A stretch of 64,000 bases of DNA from a virus. A program made the position numbers and the translations under genes. This document shows, in pieces, positions 27,351-35,499 of this stretch. The stretch spans positions 44,413 to 108,412 of the IMG/VR virus record IMGVR_UViG_3300034072_000578, one strand, 5' to 3'. A model generated the notes under the pieces. The model was not told where the DNA came from and did no database searches. It was given only the letters and a program-made list of their open reading frames with translations. Positions within the stretch are counted from its first letter, which is position 1. The number at the start of each line of letters is the position of its first letter.

Positions 27351-27598
27351 TTGTTTTGCCCTGCTGCTACGGCTTCTTTTGCTACGGACTTACATGCTTC
27401 GATGTTCCAGATTTCTTCCCTGCATATCTGGAACGCTTTCATATAATCATCATAGCCGGGTTTTCTGGCTTCGATGATTTTGTGTTCGATGATCCGGTTG
27501 ACGGTGATTTCCCTTTCGGAGGGGATGACAGAGCCGACCAGCGAGCCAAAGACAGCCGATAGACCTACGCAGCTAACAAAGAGGGTCTTTTCCTTCAT
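27347..27598 (-). CDS. Hypothetical exported or membrane protein, 83 aa
   Basis: ATG 27598 with GAGGTAG upstream. An earlier GTG at 27613 is possible. The first 28 residues are a hydrophobic signal or anchor (LFVSCVGLSAVFGSLVGSVI), followed by a charged helical domain with two Cys. Confidence 0.55.
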   Translation of the reverse strand: MKEKTLFVSCVGLSAVFGSLVGSVIPSEREITVNRIIEHKIIEARKPGYDDYMKAFQICREEIWNIEACKSVAKEAVAAGQNK

Positions 27599-27640
27599 GT
27601 CTACCTCACTCACAACGTTCTCTTGCTATTAGAACCAGCA

Positions 27641-27847
27641 TTATTTATCTTCCGGCTGGAGGAATTCCAAAAACTCTTCTTCGTAATCGTTCCCTACATT
27701 CTCCGCCGTTAGGAACCAATCGTCATAAGCTTTGACGATATCCTCATCCGCATAGTTGCTCAGTTGCGGGAACTTAAAGCGAAGGTTATTTACTAGGGCT
27801 TTATCCCTCACCTTCCGCTGTTCTTCCGTCAAAATACCGTCTACCAT
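27641..27847 (-). CDS. Hypothetical acidic protein, 68 aa
   Basis: Acidic C-terminal tail (DYEEEFLEFLQPEDK). Starts behind a GGGAGTAGC-type site. Unrecognised. Confidence 0.55.
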   Translation of the reverse strand: MVDGILTEEQRKVRDKALVNNLRFKFPQLSNYADEDIVKAYDDWFLTAENVGNDYEEEFLEFLQPEDK

Positions 27848-27852
27848 AGCTG

Positions 27853-28170
27853 CTACTCCCTAAAGAGCTTCTTAAAGAAACTATAAAAGAACGGGTAATT
27901 GATTGCTTGCGTTACCCCTTCATCTTTTAGTTTCTTATCTAGGATTTTCTGTTCGATGGCTTCATATCTGTTATGGGCTTTCCTACGCCAGATATCCGCA
28001 TGATCCCTATCAATCTTACCCTCTTTTAGAAGCAATTCTATTGACTGGATATCTTCGCGGTAATCTCTTAGGTGCTTTGTGTCAGCATCATAACGCGACT
28101 CAAGCCTAGCAGCTATGCGCTCTAGGCTCTTGTCTGATCTGACATTATTGGGGATGATACTACGGGCCAT
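27853..28170 (-). CDS. Hypothetical protein, 105 aa
   Basis: Highly charged helical protein (long Arg/Asp/Glu/Lys stretches from 15 to 85), likely coiled coil, with an aromatic C-terminus (YPFFYSFFKKLF). Confidence 0.55.
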   Translation of the reverse strand: MARSIIPNNVRSDKSLERIAARLESRYDADTKHLRDYREDIQSIELLLKEGKIDRDHADIWRRKAHNRYEAIEQKILDKKLKDEGVTQAINYPFFYSFFKKLFRE

Positions 28171-28171
28171 C

Positions 28172-28360
28172 TTATTTCCGGTAGCGTTCCTTGATCTGGT
28201 CGATAAGCTCAGGGTGATTGAGCCTAAAGTCTAGAACCTTCTGGATCAAGGCATTGTTCCGGCTTTGATGGAAAATGGGCTTTTCCGGGATGGGTGGGAA
28301 CATGTTAGCCCGAACCCTCTTGCTGTTGTCGATGCGCAACGCTGGACCTGCATTAGCCAT
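28172..28360 (-). CDS. Hypothetical protein, 62 aa
   Basis: Basic, Asn/Arg-rich, ending in a charged helix (LIDQIKERYRK). Unrecognised. Confidence 0.5.
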   Translation of the reverse strand: MANAGPALRIDNSKRVRANMFPPIPEKPIFHQSRNNALIQKVLDFRLNHPELIDQIKERYRK

Positions 28361-28364
28361 GACT

Positions 28365-28520
28365 TTAACCCTTCTTCTTTTTGATTATGTTGTCAAATAC
28401 GTGGTCGAATATTATCCAACCAATACAGGCAACAAATACAATGCTAACAATGTCGTCGGCATTGTAACCGATAACCTTAAGCAATAGGATAAGACCTATT
28501 ATCTCGAAATACTGTTTCAT
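28365..28520 (-). CDS. Small membrane protein, 51 aa
   Basis: Two hydrophobic segments (EIIGLILLLKVIG and IVSIVFVACIGWIIF) and a Lys-rich end. Its ATG overlaps the stop of the gene upstream (ATGA). Confidence 0.5.
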   Translation of the reverse strand: MKQYFEIIGLILLLKVIGYNADDIVSIVFVACIGWIIFDHVFDNIIKKKKG

Positions 28521-28879
28521 ACCACAAGTGTCTTAGCGGTAAGGAACATGCTTTCGATTGCTTCCCTTTTTGGAAGGGTATTAAAGAAATCCACTACCGA
28601 AGCGTTGCGGCTGTCAGAACCCAAAGCAATGGCGGAAGCTTCTGCCATGGCATTATATGCCTTGTTATTAGCTTCGCTAATGACGTAATCATTAACGACC
28701 ATTCCCTTCTGGTAATAGTCCTTAGCGACTCCCAAAGCATAGATGCCACAGCATCCAACCAGCTTGTCGCCCTCGAAAACACAAAAGCGAGTCGATGGGC
28801 GGACATTATCAAAGACCTTATTTGCCTGTTCAAGCAATGTCTTTGCGATAGCGCTGGTAAGGTTGCTAATATCGTCCAT
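28517..28879 (-). CDS. Hypothetical protein, 120 aa
   Basis: ATG 28879 behind AGGAACGG. A longer frame was not used. Ala-rich helical middle, and FCVFEGDKLVGCCGIYALG suggests a small alpha/beta domain. Unrecognised. Confidence 0.55.
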   Translation of the reverse strand: MDDISNLTSAIAKTLLEQANKVFDNVRPSTRFCVFEGDKLVGCCGIYALGVAKDYYQKGMVVNDYVISEANNKAYNAMAEASAIALGSDSRNASVVDFFNTLPKREAIESMFLTAKTLVV

Positions 28880-28880
28880 G

Positions 28881-29069
28881 TTAACCGTTCCTCTTACGCA
28901 TGATGAATCGGGCTTCCACATAGGAAGCGAAGCGCTGGACAATGAAAGGGCGTTCCCCTTCCAGTTCCAAAGCCAGACAGTAAGGCTTGTTGTTAGCCTC
29001 TTCCGTCGTCACCGGATAAGCTGCGTAGCCGCTAATGTCGGTTACTTCGCTGTCTACTACGTGGAACAT
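28881..29069 (-). CDS. Hypothetical protein, 62 aa
   Basis: Starts MFHVVDSEVT and ends with basic residues (RFIMRKRNG). Unrecognised. Confidence 0.5.
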   Translation of the reverse strand: MFHVVDSEVTDISGYAAYPVTTEEANNKPYCLALELEGERPFIVQRFASYVEARFIMRKRNG

Positions 29070-29070
29070 A

Positions 29071-29529
29071 TTAGCCTTCCTTTAGAATTAGCCCGATTCG
29101 ATCGCCCTTTGCGTGGGCTTCGCTGATCCTTCTAAGCTTTTCCTGCAACCTGTCAAGCTCCTTACAAGCTCTTTCTACCGCTTCTAGTGATAGAATGTTG
29201 TGCGGGTTGTTCCTGTCAAAGCCCCTAAATATGTTATTAATATATGCCGGATGCTTTAGGCGCTTGCATCCTTTAATGAAGTTCCTAGGATCAGGCGGCA
29301 TGGAATGAGTGCCAGTAACCCGGCCTACGTCATATTCCCCTTCCGGCCTGTCATAGCGCCAGATACCATCATCCCCTTTGACGCACTCATAATAAGGCGT
29401 CCTGTTTTCTGCGATGATAGTAACTAGGTTTCCTTCTATCGTATGATAGGATTCGCCGACAATAAACATCGGCTCATATTTGCGTTCTTCTGTCACAGGC
29501 GAACCTTCACTAGAGTTATAATAAGCCAC
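29071..29529 (-). CDS. Hypothetical protein, 152 aa
   Basis: An N-terminal beta-rich part with YHTIEGNLVTII is followed by a C-terminal charged helix (ERACKELDRLQEKLRRI). Unrecognised. Confidence 0.55.
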   Translation of the reverse strand: MAYYNSSEGSPVTEERKYEPMFIVGESYHTIEGNLVTIIAENRTPYYECVKGDDGIWRYDRPEGEYDVGRVTGTHSMPPDPRNFIKGCKRLKHPAYINNIFRGFDRNNPHNILSLEAVERACKELDRLQEKLRRISEAHAKGDRIGLILKEG

Positions 29530-29554
29530 CCTTTATTAGATGGCTTATCGAATT

Positions 29555-30001
29555 CTAGATTTGGTAATATTGGGTCTTAAGTTCTTCCGGCACTTCGCCC
29601 TTTAGAAGTGCTTCCAATTGTTGTTGAGTTATCTTAGTGGGGCCACCATCCCAATCGTTTTTAAGATTAAGAACTACCACGCCGCCGCCAGTGGAAACAA
29701 TATAGTCACCCCTAGTAATGTGATACGTCATCCCGTTCCAAACAGTCTGATCGCTGTAAGTCGAGAAATGATAATAAGGGAACCGTTCTTTAAGTTCCTT
29801 ATATTTATCGATGGTCGCTTGAGTTTGTTTCACCTCAATTCGAACGGTGCCCTCATTCTTCCATTCGACTCGCCACTCCCATTCTTTCTTGACGGTAGCG
29901 TAAGCTTCTTTCGCCGCTGCGGTTTCTTCTGCCTCAGCGCGGGCAAGCTCCAGCTTCAAGACGCTGATTTGATTTTTGATCTGTTCGCTAGACTTGGGCA
30001 T
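29555..30001 (-). CDS. Hypothetical protein with N-terminal coiled coil, 148 aa
   Basis: Residues 5-35 form a coiled coil rich in Leu, Glu and Ala. A Trp/Tyr-rich domain follows with a TGGGVVVLNLK segment. Unrecognised. Confidence 0.55.
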   Translation of the reverse strand: MPKSSEQIKNQISVLKLELARAEAEETAAAKEAYATVKKEWEWRVEWKNEGTVRIEVKQTQATIDKYKELKERFPYYHFSTYSDQTVWNGMTYHITRGDYIVSTGGGVVVLNLKNDWDGGPTKITQQQLEALLKGEVPEELKTQYYQI

Positions 30002-30003
30002 TT

Positions 30004-30189
30004 TTACTTCCTTATTCCCGCTTTAGAAAATGGGTTAAGCTGGATGGGGCAATTACCATGCTTCCATATGATGTTGCGCCATTGCTTACCGGCTTTCAGC
30101 CATTGTTCGTAGGGGATATAACTAGCGTAGTCAATCCACAACTTACCGCCAATTAGCAGATAAGTTATTCCGCCATGAAATACCAGCAT
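30004..30189 (-). CDS. Hypothetical protein, 61 aa
   Basis: Aromatic small protein (many Trp, Tyr, Ile). Three bases separate it from the next gene. Unrecognised. Confidence 0.45.
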   Translation of the reverse strand: MLVFHGGITYLLIGGKLWIDYASYIPYEQWLKAGKQWRNIIWKHGNCPIQLNPFSKAGIRK

Positions 30190-30213
30190 CTATTTAACCC
30201 CACATTAAATAAC

Positions 30214-30232
30214 GCGAATCACCCCGATTCGC
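30214..30232. promoter_or_regulatory. Inverted GANTC pair
   Basis: GCGAATC-ACCCC-GATTCGC, a perfect 7-bp dyad in the spacer between the genes starting at 30189 and ending at 30313. It may be an operator or methylation-sensitive site. Confidence 0.35.
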
Positions 30233-30312
30233 TGCCCTTACGGGGTAACATAATCAGGGCCATATCGCGAACTATTTATTTTCTAGGAACGGGATTAAAT
30301 AGGGCACTAACC

Positions 30313-30675
30313 TTATCTGCCGACCCTCCCCGCCATGAACAGGGTCAGTTCACCCGGCTTGAAAAGTCTATATTGATTTCCAGCCGGTTCCCAAAATTGG
30401 AAGTCAGCCGGTTCCCAAAAGTAGCGGTTCTCAAGTCCCAATTTCCAGCGATCCAAAGTCACAACCTTGCCGGTTCTAAAGTGATGATACTGGAATGCTA
30501 GGACATAGCCTATCCGTTCGGGTAGAGCTTGCCGGATAACGCTACAACCCGCTGCTACTACGCTGTAGGGGAGAGTGATGATTTCACAGCCAAACCCACA
30601 TGCCACTTGATCTTGGAAGATAATGTTGCAGTAGACGGTTCTTTCAGCTTGGCTATTGCTTCTTCTATCTTCCAT
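30313..30675 (-). CDS. Hypothetical protein, 120 aa (uncertain)
   Basis: ATG start inside the gene that begins at 30950, a 118-base overlap that makes the start doubtful. Near the C-terminus FWEPADFQFWEPAGNQ is a short tandem repeat created by a DNA repeat (CCGGTTCCCAAAA) also present near 23336. Confidence 0.35.
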   Translation of the reverse strand: MEDRRSNSQAERTVYCNIIFQDQVACGFGCEIITLPYSVVAAGCSVIRQALPERIGYVLAFQYHHFRTGKVVTLDRWKLGLENRYFWEPADFQFWEPAGNQYRLFKPGELTLFMAGRVGR

Positions 30676-30950
30676 TGTTCTACCTCGTCAGCATGGGTAT
30701 AACTGCTGTCATGGCCTTTGTCGTAGAAAGCTACACTGCCGATCTTGTGGCGGTTTTTACTGTCTCTATAGAAAGTGTATTCGGCACCGGGCCATTTATT
30801 TACGTCATCTTCGTATATCTTAAAGGCCATGAAATCATCGCCTCTAAGAAAGTCTATCACCTTATATAGTTCACGGTTAGTTGGCACCCATGACTTGCCT
30901 TCCGCTATTAGCCTAATTAATGCTAAATTATGTAGATCGTGCGAAACCAA
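30558..30950 (-). CDS. Hypothetical protein, 130 aa
   Basis: The TTG start at 30950 is the longest. ATG at 30830 (MAFKIYEDD) is an alternative. Charged, with YEDDVNKWPGAEYTFYRD. It overlaps the gene ending at 30313, and only one of the two may be real over the shared part. Confidence 0.45.
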   Translation of the reverse strand: MVSHDLHNLALIRLIAEGKSWVPTNRELYKVIDFLRGDDFMAFKIYEDDVNKWPGAEYTFYRDSKNRHKIGSVAFYDKGHDSSYTHADEVEQWKIEEAIAKLKEPSTATLSSKIKWHVGLAVKSSLSPTA

Positions 30951-30995
30951 AATGCCAACTTTCCATTAACTATAATGCCAGAATATCATTGACTA

Positions 30996-31436
30996 TCAGT
31001 CAAAGAACAGGTGCTGGTTATTGTCTGGTGATGTAGGGGGCGACCAACCGTGTCTTACTTCTACAGGACTCATCGTGATAGTTGGCTGCGGACCATCGAA
31101 GGTTACGACGGCATTGGCGATCTGCTCTGCCTCATTAAGGGCTGCTCTTGTGGCCTTGCTCTTATAATCATCTTCTAGCTCTGGCTTGTAGAAACCCTCA
31201 CCGGTCATTTCTTCTAGAAGCTGGTTTGAGAAGGGGTCTTTGTAGATTTCGCCTTCCCGTGAGTTCTCTAGATTTTTGTAATAGGTGGCAGCAGTGCGAA
31301 TCAGCCTGATTTGTTTGTCGATCAAGGTTTCGCCGCTACTAAAAATGACCATAGATGCGGGGTTGAAGCCGAAACTATGGTCATAACGCTTTGCCATGCT
31401 GATTAATAATCCAGCAGTTAACGGTAAAATATTCAT
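30996..31436 (-). CDS. Hypothetical protein, 146 aa
   Basis: ATG 31436 preceded by AAAGG. An upstream ATG at 31454 lacks a site. Helical, with a Pro-rich C-terminus (GWSPPTSPDN). Unrecognised. Confidence 0.55.
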   Translation of the reverse strand: MNILPLTAGLLISMAKRYDHSFGFNPASMVIFSSGETLIDKQIRLIRTAATYYKNLENSREGEIYKDPFSNQLLEEMTGEGFYKPELEDDYKSKATRAALNEAEQIANAVVTFDGPQPTITMSPVEVRHGWSPPTSPDNNQHLFFD

Positions 31437-31517
31437 ATTCCATAAACCTTTCATATATTTAACTTAACATTATATCGCTAAGTGTTTGTTTTATAACGAT
31501 TTTATTATGTTAAGAAG

Positions 31518-32096
31518 TTAAGCCTTCTTCTTGGCCCACTTCTTATGAAGTTTACCGTCAGGCTTATACCATTCCACCTGAACGATAATGCCACGGTTTA
31601 CCATACTCACCCCGCGCTGATATTGGAACGTAGCGGCGGACAATGTCTGCCGCGCTTCGATGAAAGTCTTGTTGGGGTTCTCATGGATGAACTTGACATG
31701 GTGAAGGCGCTCCTGCGCTTCCAGATGCTCCATAGCGTAGGCTTCAAGGCACATAGTTCGTTTTCCTTTCGTGTCTTTGTAGGCTGCAACTTTGTCGGGA
31801 TTAGCATCGCGCCATTCCTTGGACTTATCGCGAGAAGTTGCTACGTCTTTATGATAATAACGCATTCTCGCTTTACCCCTATTCTTCTTACCATTAGGGG
31901 TTTTATAGTAATCCTTAGCGTATTTTGCGATCTTATCTTTATTGCGTTGCCTATAAGCTCGGTCAACCTCTGCCTTATTCTTACGCTTTATTAGTTGTTC
32001 TACTCTATCAAGCTCTTCTTTTGTTAGCGCCCTAGTTTTGTTGATGACATTATATACTTCTATCATGCCATCATAATCTATAGCTTTACCTGCCAT
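31518..32096 (-). CDS. Hypothetical basic protein, 192 aa
   Basis: Very rich in Lys, Arg and Tyr from residue 30 to 110 (KRKNKAEVDRAYRQRNKDK), suggestive of nucleic-acid binding. The pattern of regularly spaced YRxxNK/YYKTP resembles the basic spacer of some HNH proteins, but no HNH core is seen. Confidence 0.55.
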   Translation of the reverse strand: MAGKAIDYDGMIEVYNVINKTRALTKEELDRVEQLIKRKNKAEVDRAYRQRNKDKIAKYAKDYYKTPNGKKNRGKARMRYYHKDVATSRDKSKEWRDANPDKVAAYKDTKGKRTMCLEAYAMEHLEAQERLHHVKFIHENPNKTFIEARQTLSAATFQYQRGVSMVNRGIIVQVEWYKPDGKLHKKWAKKKA

Positions 32097-32157
32097 TCAC
32101 TCCGAACCCCATCGTGGATATCAGCGATCATATGCAGATGGACGTGGAAATCAAGGG

Positions 32158-32604
32158 TTAATCTTCGATTCGCAGCAGCTTCACCCCAGATTCGGCGAAA
32201 AGCTGTTCCGAAAGGGCAATCTCATCCGCCCATCGCGTCAAAAGATCGTCAGATGCCGGGATTGTATAGACCGTCTTGATGCCATTAGATATGATCTTTA
32301 ATGCACACTTAGAACAAGGTGGATGCGTTACAACCATTCCATATCCGAAAGTGCATTCTCTCTTATGGTCTAATGCGTTGGCTTCTGCGTGGACGATACG
32401 GTCATATTTCCACTGGCGATCAGCTATCATTCTCTCTAGGTTATCTGGGATGCCCCTAGGAAGCCCGTTAAAGCCGCATGAGACGATGCTTTTGTCTGGG
32501 CGGTATATGATAGCACCGACTTTCGTAGAAGGGTCTAGGGAGCCTCTGGCGACCGCCAAGGCCACATTTGCGAAATAGTTCTGCCATTTACTATTCAACA
32601 ACAT
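32158..32604 (-). CDS. dCMP deaminase
   Basis: 148 residues. HAEAN (zinc His and catalytic Glu) and PPCSKCAL (two zinc Cys) form the deoxycytidylate deaminase signature, and the N-terminal DPSTKVGAII block is typical. It makes dUMP for the ThyX enzyme encoded at 45295. A common phage gene. Confidence 0.88.
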   Translation of the reverse strand: MLLNSKWQNYFANVALAVARGSLDPSTKVGAIIYRPDKSIVSCGFNGLPRGIPDNLERMIADRQWKYDRIVHAEANALDHKRECTFGYGMVVTHPPCSKCALKIISNGIKTVYTIPASDDLLTRWADEIALSEQLFAESGVKLLRIED

Positions 32605-33049
32605 TTAATACCGCGAATTCTCCATGATGCTCTATGGCTGCAAGGTTGTATGCTTTTGCTGCATCCTTTGGGTCCGAATAATAACCCAGATGCTTTGTTT
32701 TCTTGTTATAAGTGATTTTAGCGCACCATCTATTGCGCTTCTTATCGAAATGGACACCCTTAAAGCCGCTAGTGTTCCTACTCGTTATCCTAGTATTGTA
32801 GGCATTTTGGCCTATACTTGCGTTTCTAAGATTGGATAATCTATTATCTAGTCGGTTTCCGTTCTTATGGTCCGCCACACCCTTGTCTAAATTCAGAATG
32901 AAACGCTGCATCGTGATACGGCGTCCACATATTGTAGTCTGTGCGTAGCCATTCTCATCTATCCACCAAGAATAATAGGATAATAACGGATATAGCTCTT
33001 CATCAATTAGAATCGGTGTCCCATTAGTTGCCAGAATCTCATTCGTCAT
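32591..33049 (-). CDS. HNH endonuclease with AP2 DNA-binding domain
   Basis: 152 residues. DHKNGNRLDNRLSNLR is the HNH core at 60-75. SGFKGVHFDKKRNRWCAKI and LGYYSDPKDAAKAYN from about 92 form an AP2 domain. HNH-AP2 proteins are mobile homing endonucleases. The end overlaps the dCMP deaminase start by 14 bases. Confidence 0.85.
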   Translation of the reverse strand: MTNEILATNGTPILIDEELYPLLSYYSWWIDENGYAQTTICGRRITMQRFILNLDKGVADHKNGNRLDNRLSNLRNASIGQNAYNTRITSRNTSGFKGVHFDKKRNRWCAKITYNKKTKHLGYYSDPKDAAKAYNLAAIEHHGEFAVLNVVE

Positions 33050-33155
33050 AGGAGGGTTTCTCTTCTTTCTTCTTATTAGGGATAACTTGCTTCCTTTTGA
33101 AGCGGACTTCTACCGCAAAGGGATTACGGGTCTTTCTTTTTGGTTCTTTCTTCAT
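33039..33155 (-). CDS. Very basic peptide, 38 aa
   Basis: Mostly Lys and Arg in the first 30 residues (MKKEPKRKTRNPFAVEVRFKR). It overlaps genes on both sides. May bind RNA or DNA. Confidence 0.4.
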   Translation of the reverse strand: MKKEPKRKTRNPFAVEVRFKRKQVIPNKKKEEKPSYDE

Positions 33156-33414
33156 TGTAAACTCTTAGTCTTTCCATTCCTGCGGGTGCAATGAGCATGG
33201 AACCCCGGATATATACTTCCTTGTCCCAAACTCTTTCCGATCCAGATATCATTCTGATGTTCTCCACGCCGATGATTTCGGTTAGTAGCTTGTTCCATAG
33301 ATCGCTACGGGTCCAAGTGATGTCCCTATAGACCCAACCGGGAGCTTCTAGTTGCTCTTGCATGGCTTCTTCGATGGCATTGTGCATACTCATCATTAGT
33401 TCTTTATCATTCAT
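33124..33414 (-). CDS. Hypothetical protein, 96 aa
   Basis: ATG 33414 with AGGTG upstream. Acidic helical N-terminus, basic C-terminus. Unrecognised. Confidence 0.5.
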   Translation of the reverse strand: MNDKELMMSMHNAIEEAMQEQLEAPGWVYRDITWTRSDLWNKLLTEIIGVENIRMISGSERVWDKEVYIRGSMLIAPAGMERLRVYNEERTKKKDP

Positions 33415-33482
33415 TCTACACCTGTGAGGCTGATAGTTTCGACAAGAGTTTTTAGCGACTCTGAAATTTAGAGCCATTTCTT

Positions 33483-33552
33483 AAAAACAGCCCAAATTAC
33501 CCTTATTTAGCGTTTATTTGTAAACATTTATAAGGACGTTTGGGCTGTTTTT
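33483..33552. terminator. Large inverted repeat acting as terminator
   Basis: AAAAACAGCCCAAA (33483-33496) and TTTGGGCTGTTTTT (33539-33552) are perfect 14-bp arms with T-runs on both strands. It lies downstream of the - strand gene block ending near 33586. Confidence 0.75.
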
Positions 33553-33585
33553 ATTATAGTTGTATAAATGCGTTTTTAACGGATA

Positions 33586-33669
33586 TTAACTTTCTTCCTC
33601 GTCTTCGGGAAGCCAATCAACCCATTCTTCCGGCCATTTATAGGACGGTGACGTTAGATAACTTGCCAT
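33586..33669 (-). CDS. Possible 27-aa acidic peptide
   Basis: ATG 33669 overlapping the end of the gene 33638-34054. The tail is acidic (WLPEDEEES). Supported only by the overlap and its position before the terminator. Confidence 0.3.
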   Translation of the reverse strand: MASYLTSPSYKWPEEWVDWLPEDEEES

Positions 33670-34054
33670 TTACAAAGTCTACCTTGATTAAGCCAGCGTG
33701 ATTATCTTTACCGGCGTTTCTTTTGGCATCCTCTGGAGTGTCATAATATGCCCCGGTAATATCGGTGTAAACGTTGGTATATTTGCTCATCATCACCGGT
33801 GGTTCTACTAGGTCTAGCGGATGCTGCGAATGTTCATACTTGCCGGTAGTGGCGTTGTAGGCGGTAATAGCACCGCAATAATGACCTTCGTTATTGTAAG
33901 AGTAAGCAATCTCTTCATGGGCTTCATCACTGCCCCACTTCTTGCCGCTTTCTACTAGAGCGACAATTGGATAATCGCCTTTCTTAGTAGTGCAGATGAT
34001 GCGGGCATTATGGCCGCTTACAGTTACATATTTCTTAGATGGATCAATCTTCAT
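33638..34054 (-). CDS. Hypothetical protein, 138 aa
   Basis: Tyr/Asp/Asn-rich alpha/beta protein ending in KVDFVNGKLSNVTVL. The layout and this ending resemble the gene 43741-44178 (KVVVLKNGDLSTLTVM), so the two may be distant paralogues. Function unknown. Confidence 0.55.
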   Translation of the reverse strand: MKIDPSKKYVTVSGHNARIICTTKKGDYPIVALVESGKKWGSDEAHEEIAYSYNNEGHYCGAITAYNATTGKYEHSQHPLDLVEPPVMMSKYTNVYTDITGAYYDTPEDAKRNAGKDNHAGLIKVDFVNGKLSNVTVL

Positions 34055-34057
34055 ATA

Positions 34058-34543
34058 TTACCTTTCGTAAACGCGAAACTTCTGTGAAGCGAAATCCCAA
34101 GCAATGATCCGGCCCCCGCATGACAGATGGCTCTTACAAGCCTCGCGGACGGCCTCTACAGCCTCAACGCCGTTGTTTAGGTAGTGCTGGGCTATGTGCT
34201 GGCCCGATCCCCACGCAGCAGGCTCTGTGACCGTCGCAAACAGGCCGGTAGTCTCTAGCTCGATGCACCTGCCAGCTTTGTTAACCAGAATAGCGGTGGT
34301 GTCATACATACCCGGATAGTTGCTATCGTCGGGCGTTTCAAACGGCTCAAAACCGTTCTGCTCGATATGGGCGATCCATGGTTCGATAACCATTACTGCC
34401 CCGCAAAATGCCCCTATGAACTTCCCTAGGGTTGGGTGGTTTACTTCTCTTAGTTTCCATTCCTTATCTGAAACTAAATTATCACCGATAGTAGACCGAC
34501 CATCGGCTACTAATAAGGTCTTATCCCAAGCAATTACTGTCAT
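34058..34543 (-). CDS. Ntn-hydrolase / proteasome-subunit-like phage protein
   Basis: 161 residues. MTVIAWDKTLLVADGRS is the start typical of phage proteins related to HslV and proteasome beta subunits, where the residue after Met (Thr) would be the nucleophile. LGKFIGAFCGA and the AWGSGQHIAQHY block fit this fold. Activity is unproven. It may be a peptidase or an inactive relative. Confidence 0.6.
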   Translation of the reverse strand: MTVIAWDKTLLVADGRSTIGDNLVSDKEWKLREVNHPTLGKFIGAFCGAVMVIEPWIAHIEQNGFEPFETPDDSNYPGMYDTTAILVNKAGRCIELETTGLFATVTEPAAWGSGQHIAQHYLNNGVEAVEAVREACKSHLSCGGRIIAWDFASQKFRVYER

Positions 34544-34911
34544 TAATTCATTCCGTGTTTATCTGTAGTCCAAAAGGCTTGGCTAATTCCATATGCCTTT
34601 AAAGCCTTTCTACAACCATCACACGGTTTAGCAAGCGCTGGTGCCCCGTTTCTTGCCACTCTTGCTACAAAGATTGTCGATCCTCTTAGCTCATGTCTTT
34701 TCTTCGCTTTAAGAGCATTCTTAATAGCGTCTATTTCCGCATGTTTGCAGATGGCTAAAGGATGCGGGGAAAAGCGAGACTGTAAAGGATCGGTCTTAAA
34801 CGAATTTAGCCCGACGCTTATTACCTTTTTGCGTCGGGCTATAACCGCTGCCATTTTAGGCAGGTTTTCTACAGGATTAGCTCTGGCGACCGCCAAGGCC
34901 ATGTCGATCAT
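34543..34911 (-). CDS. Cytidine/deoxycytidylate deaminase-like protein
   Basis: 122 residues. HAEIDAI and KPCDGCRKAL form the zinc-binding deaminase signature. Shorter than dCMP deaminase and different from the gene at 32158, so the substrate is open: free nucleoside, nucleotide or a nucleic acid. Overlaps the next gene (TAATG). Confidence 0.75.
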   Translation of the reverse strand: MIDMALAVARANPVENLPKMAAVIARRKKVISVGLNSFKTDPLQSRFSPHPLAICKHAEIDAIKNALKAKKRHELRGSTIFVARVARNGAPALAKPCDGCRKALKAYGISQAFWTTDKHGMN

Positions 34912-35098
34912 GAACGCCCTCGTAAATGTCTGGGATATCGAAGGGAGCCAGCTTTACAGCGGCCCGATAAATCCAGTCATACAGCGCCCATGAACGAATA
35001 TAAATAGCTTGTGGCAATAGTCTTACCAAGATTACTTCCAGAAGGAAGTAAGTATTAAGCAGCAAGCTTGCTACCGCCATCATTATTAAGTCTGTCAT
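34877..35098 (-). CDS. Membrane protein, 73 aa
   Basis: An N-terminal hydrophobic segment of about 30 residues (MMAVASLLLNTYFLLEVILVRLL) and a charged C-terminus. It overlaps the deaminase start by 35 bases. Confidence 0.5.
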   Translation of the reverse strand: MTDLIMMAVASLLLNTYFLLEVILVRLLPQAIYIRSWALYDWIYRAAVKLAPFDIPDIYEGVHDRHGLGGRQS

Positions 35099-35372
35099 TC
35101 ACTCTAGTTACCCGTCCGTTTCTTGCCGTCCAGCTAGAGATAAACACTTGCTGGCTTTCGGTCTTTATTTCCCACATTACTTCCGGGTGTTGTTTACTAA
35201 GTCTCTCTAGTCTCAGCGCCAGATTGTGCTTGTTTACGTATTTCATATGATCGTCGGTAATATTACCGCTGCTATCGACATATGGTAGTTCCGCACGAAA
35301 CATAAGATGGTAATATCTGTCCATCGTGGTAACGCTAGCAGGAACTGTTAATTTGTATTCTAGCAAACGCAT
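35055..35372 (-). CDS. Hypothetical protein, 105 aa
   Basis: Alpha/beta, with charged middle helix (LALRLERLSKQHPEV). Unrecognised. First gene after the tRNA terminator. Confidence 0.55.
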   Translation of the reverse strand: MRLLEYKLTVPASVTTMDRYYHLMFRAELPYVDSSGNITDDHMKYVNKHNLALRLERLSKQHPEVMWEIKTESQQVFISSWTARNGRVTRVNDRLNNDGGSKLAA

Positions 35373-35385
35373 TGTAAAACCTCAA

Positions 35386-35411
35386 TAAAAAAGCCCGCCA
35401 TTGAGGCGGGC
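35386..35411 (-). terminator. Terminator after tRNA-Met
   Basis: On the - strand GCCCGCC-TCAAT-GGCGGGC followed by TTTTTTATT. Confidence 0.9.
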
Positions 35412-35418
35412 TTATTGT

Positions 35419-35494
35419 TGGTGGGCGTGGTAGGGATCGAACCTACGACCTAGCCGTTATGAGCGACCAGCTACTACCACTGAGCTACACGCCC
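35419..35494 (-). tRNA. tRNA with anticodon CAT (elongator Met or Ile2)
   Basis: Acceptor GGGCGTG/CACGCCC, A73, CCA. Anticodon stem GGTCG/CGGCT around CTCATAA. Unlike the gene at 462 it is not initiator-like. Whether C34 is converted to lysidine (Ile) cannot be told from sequence alone. Confidence 0.88.
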
Positions 35495-35499
35495 ACTAA

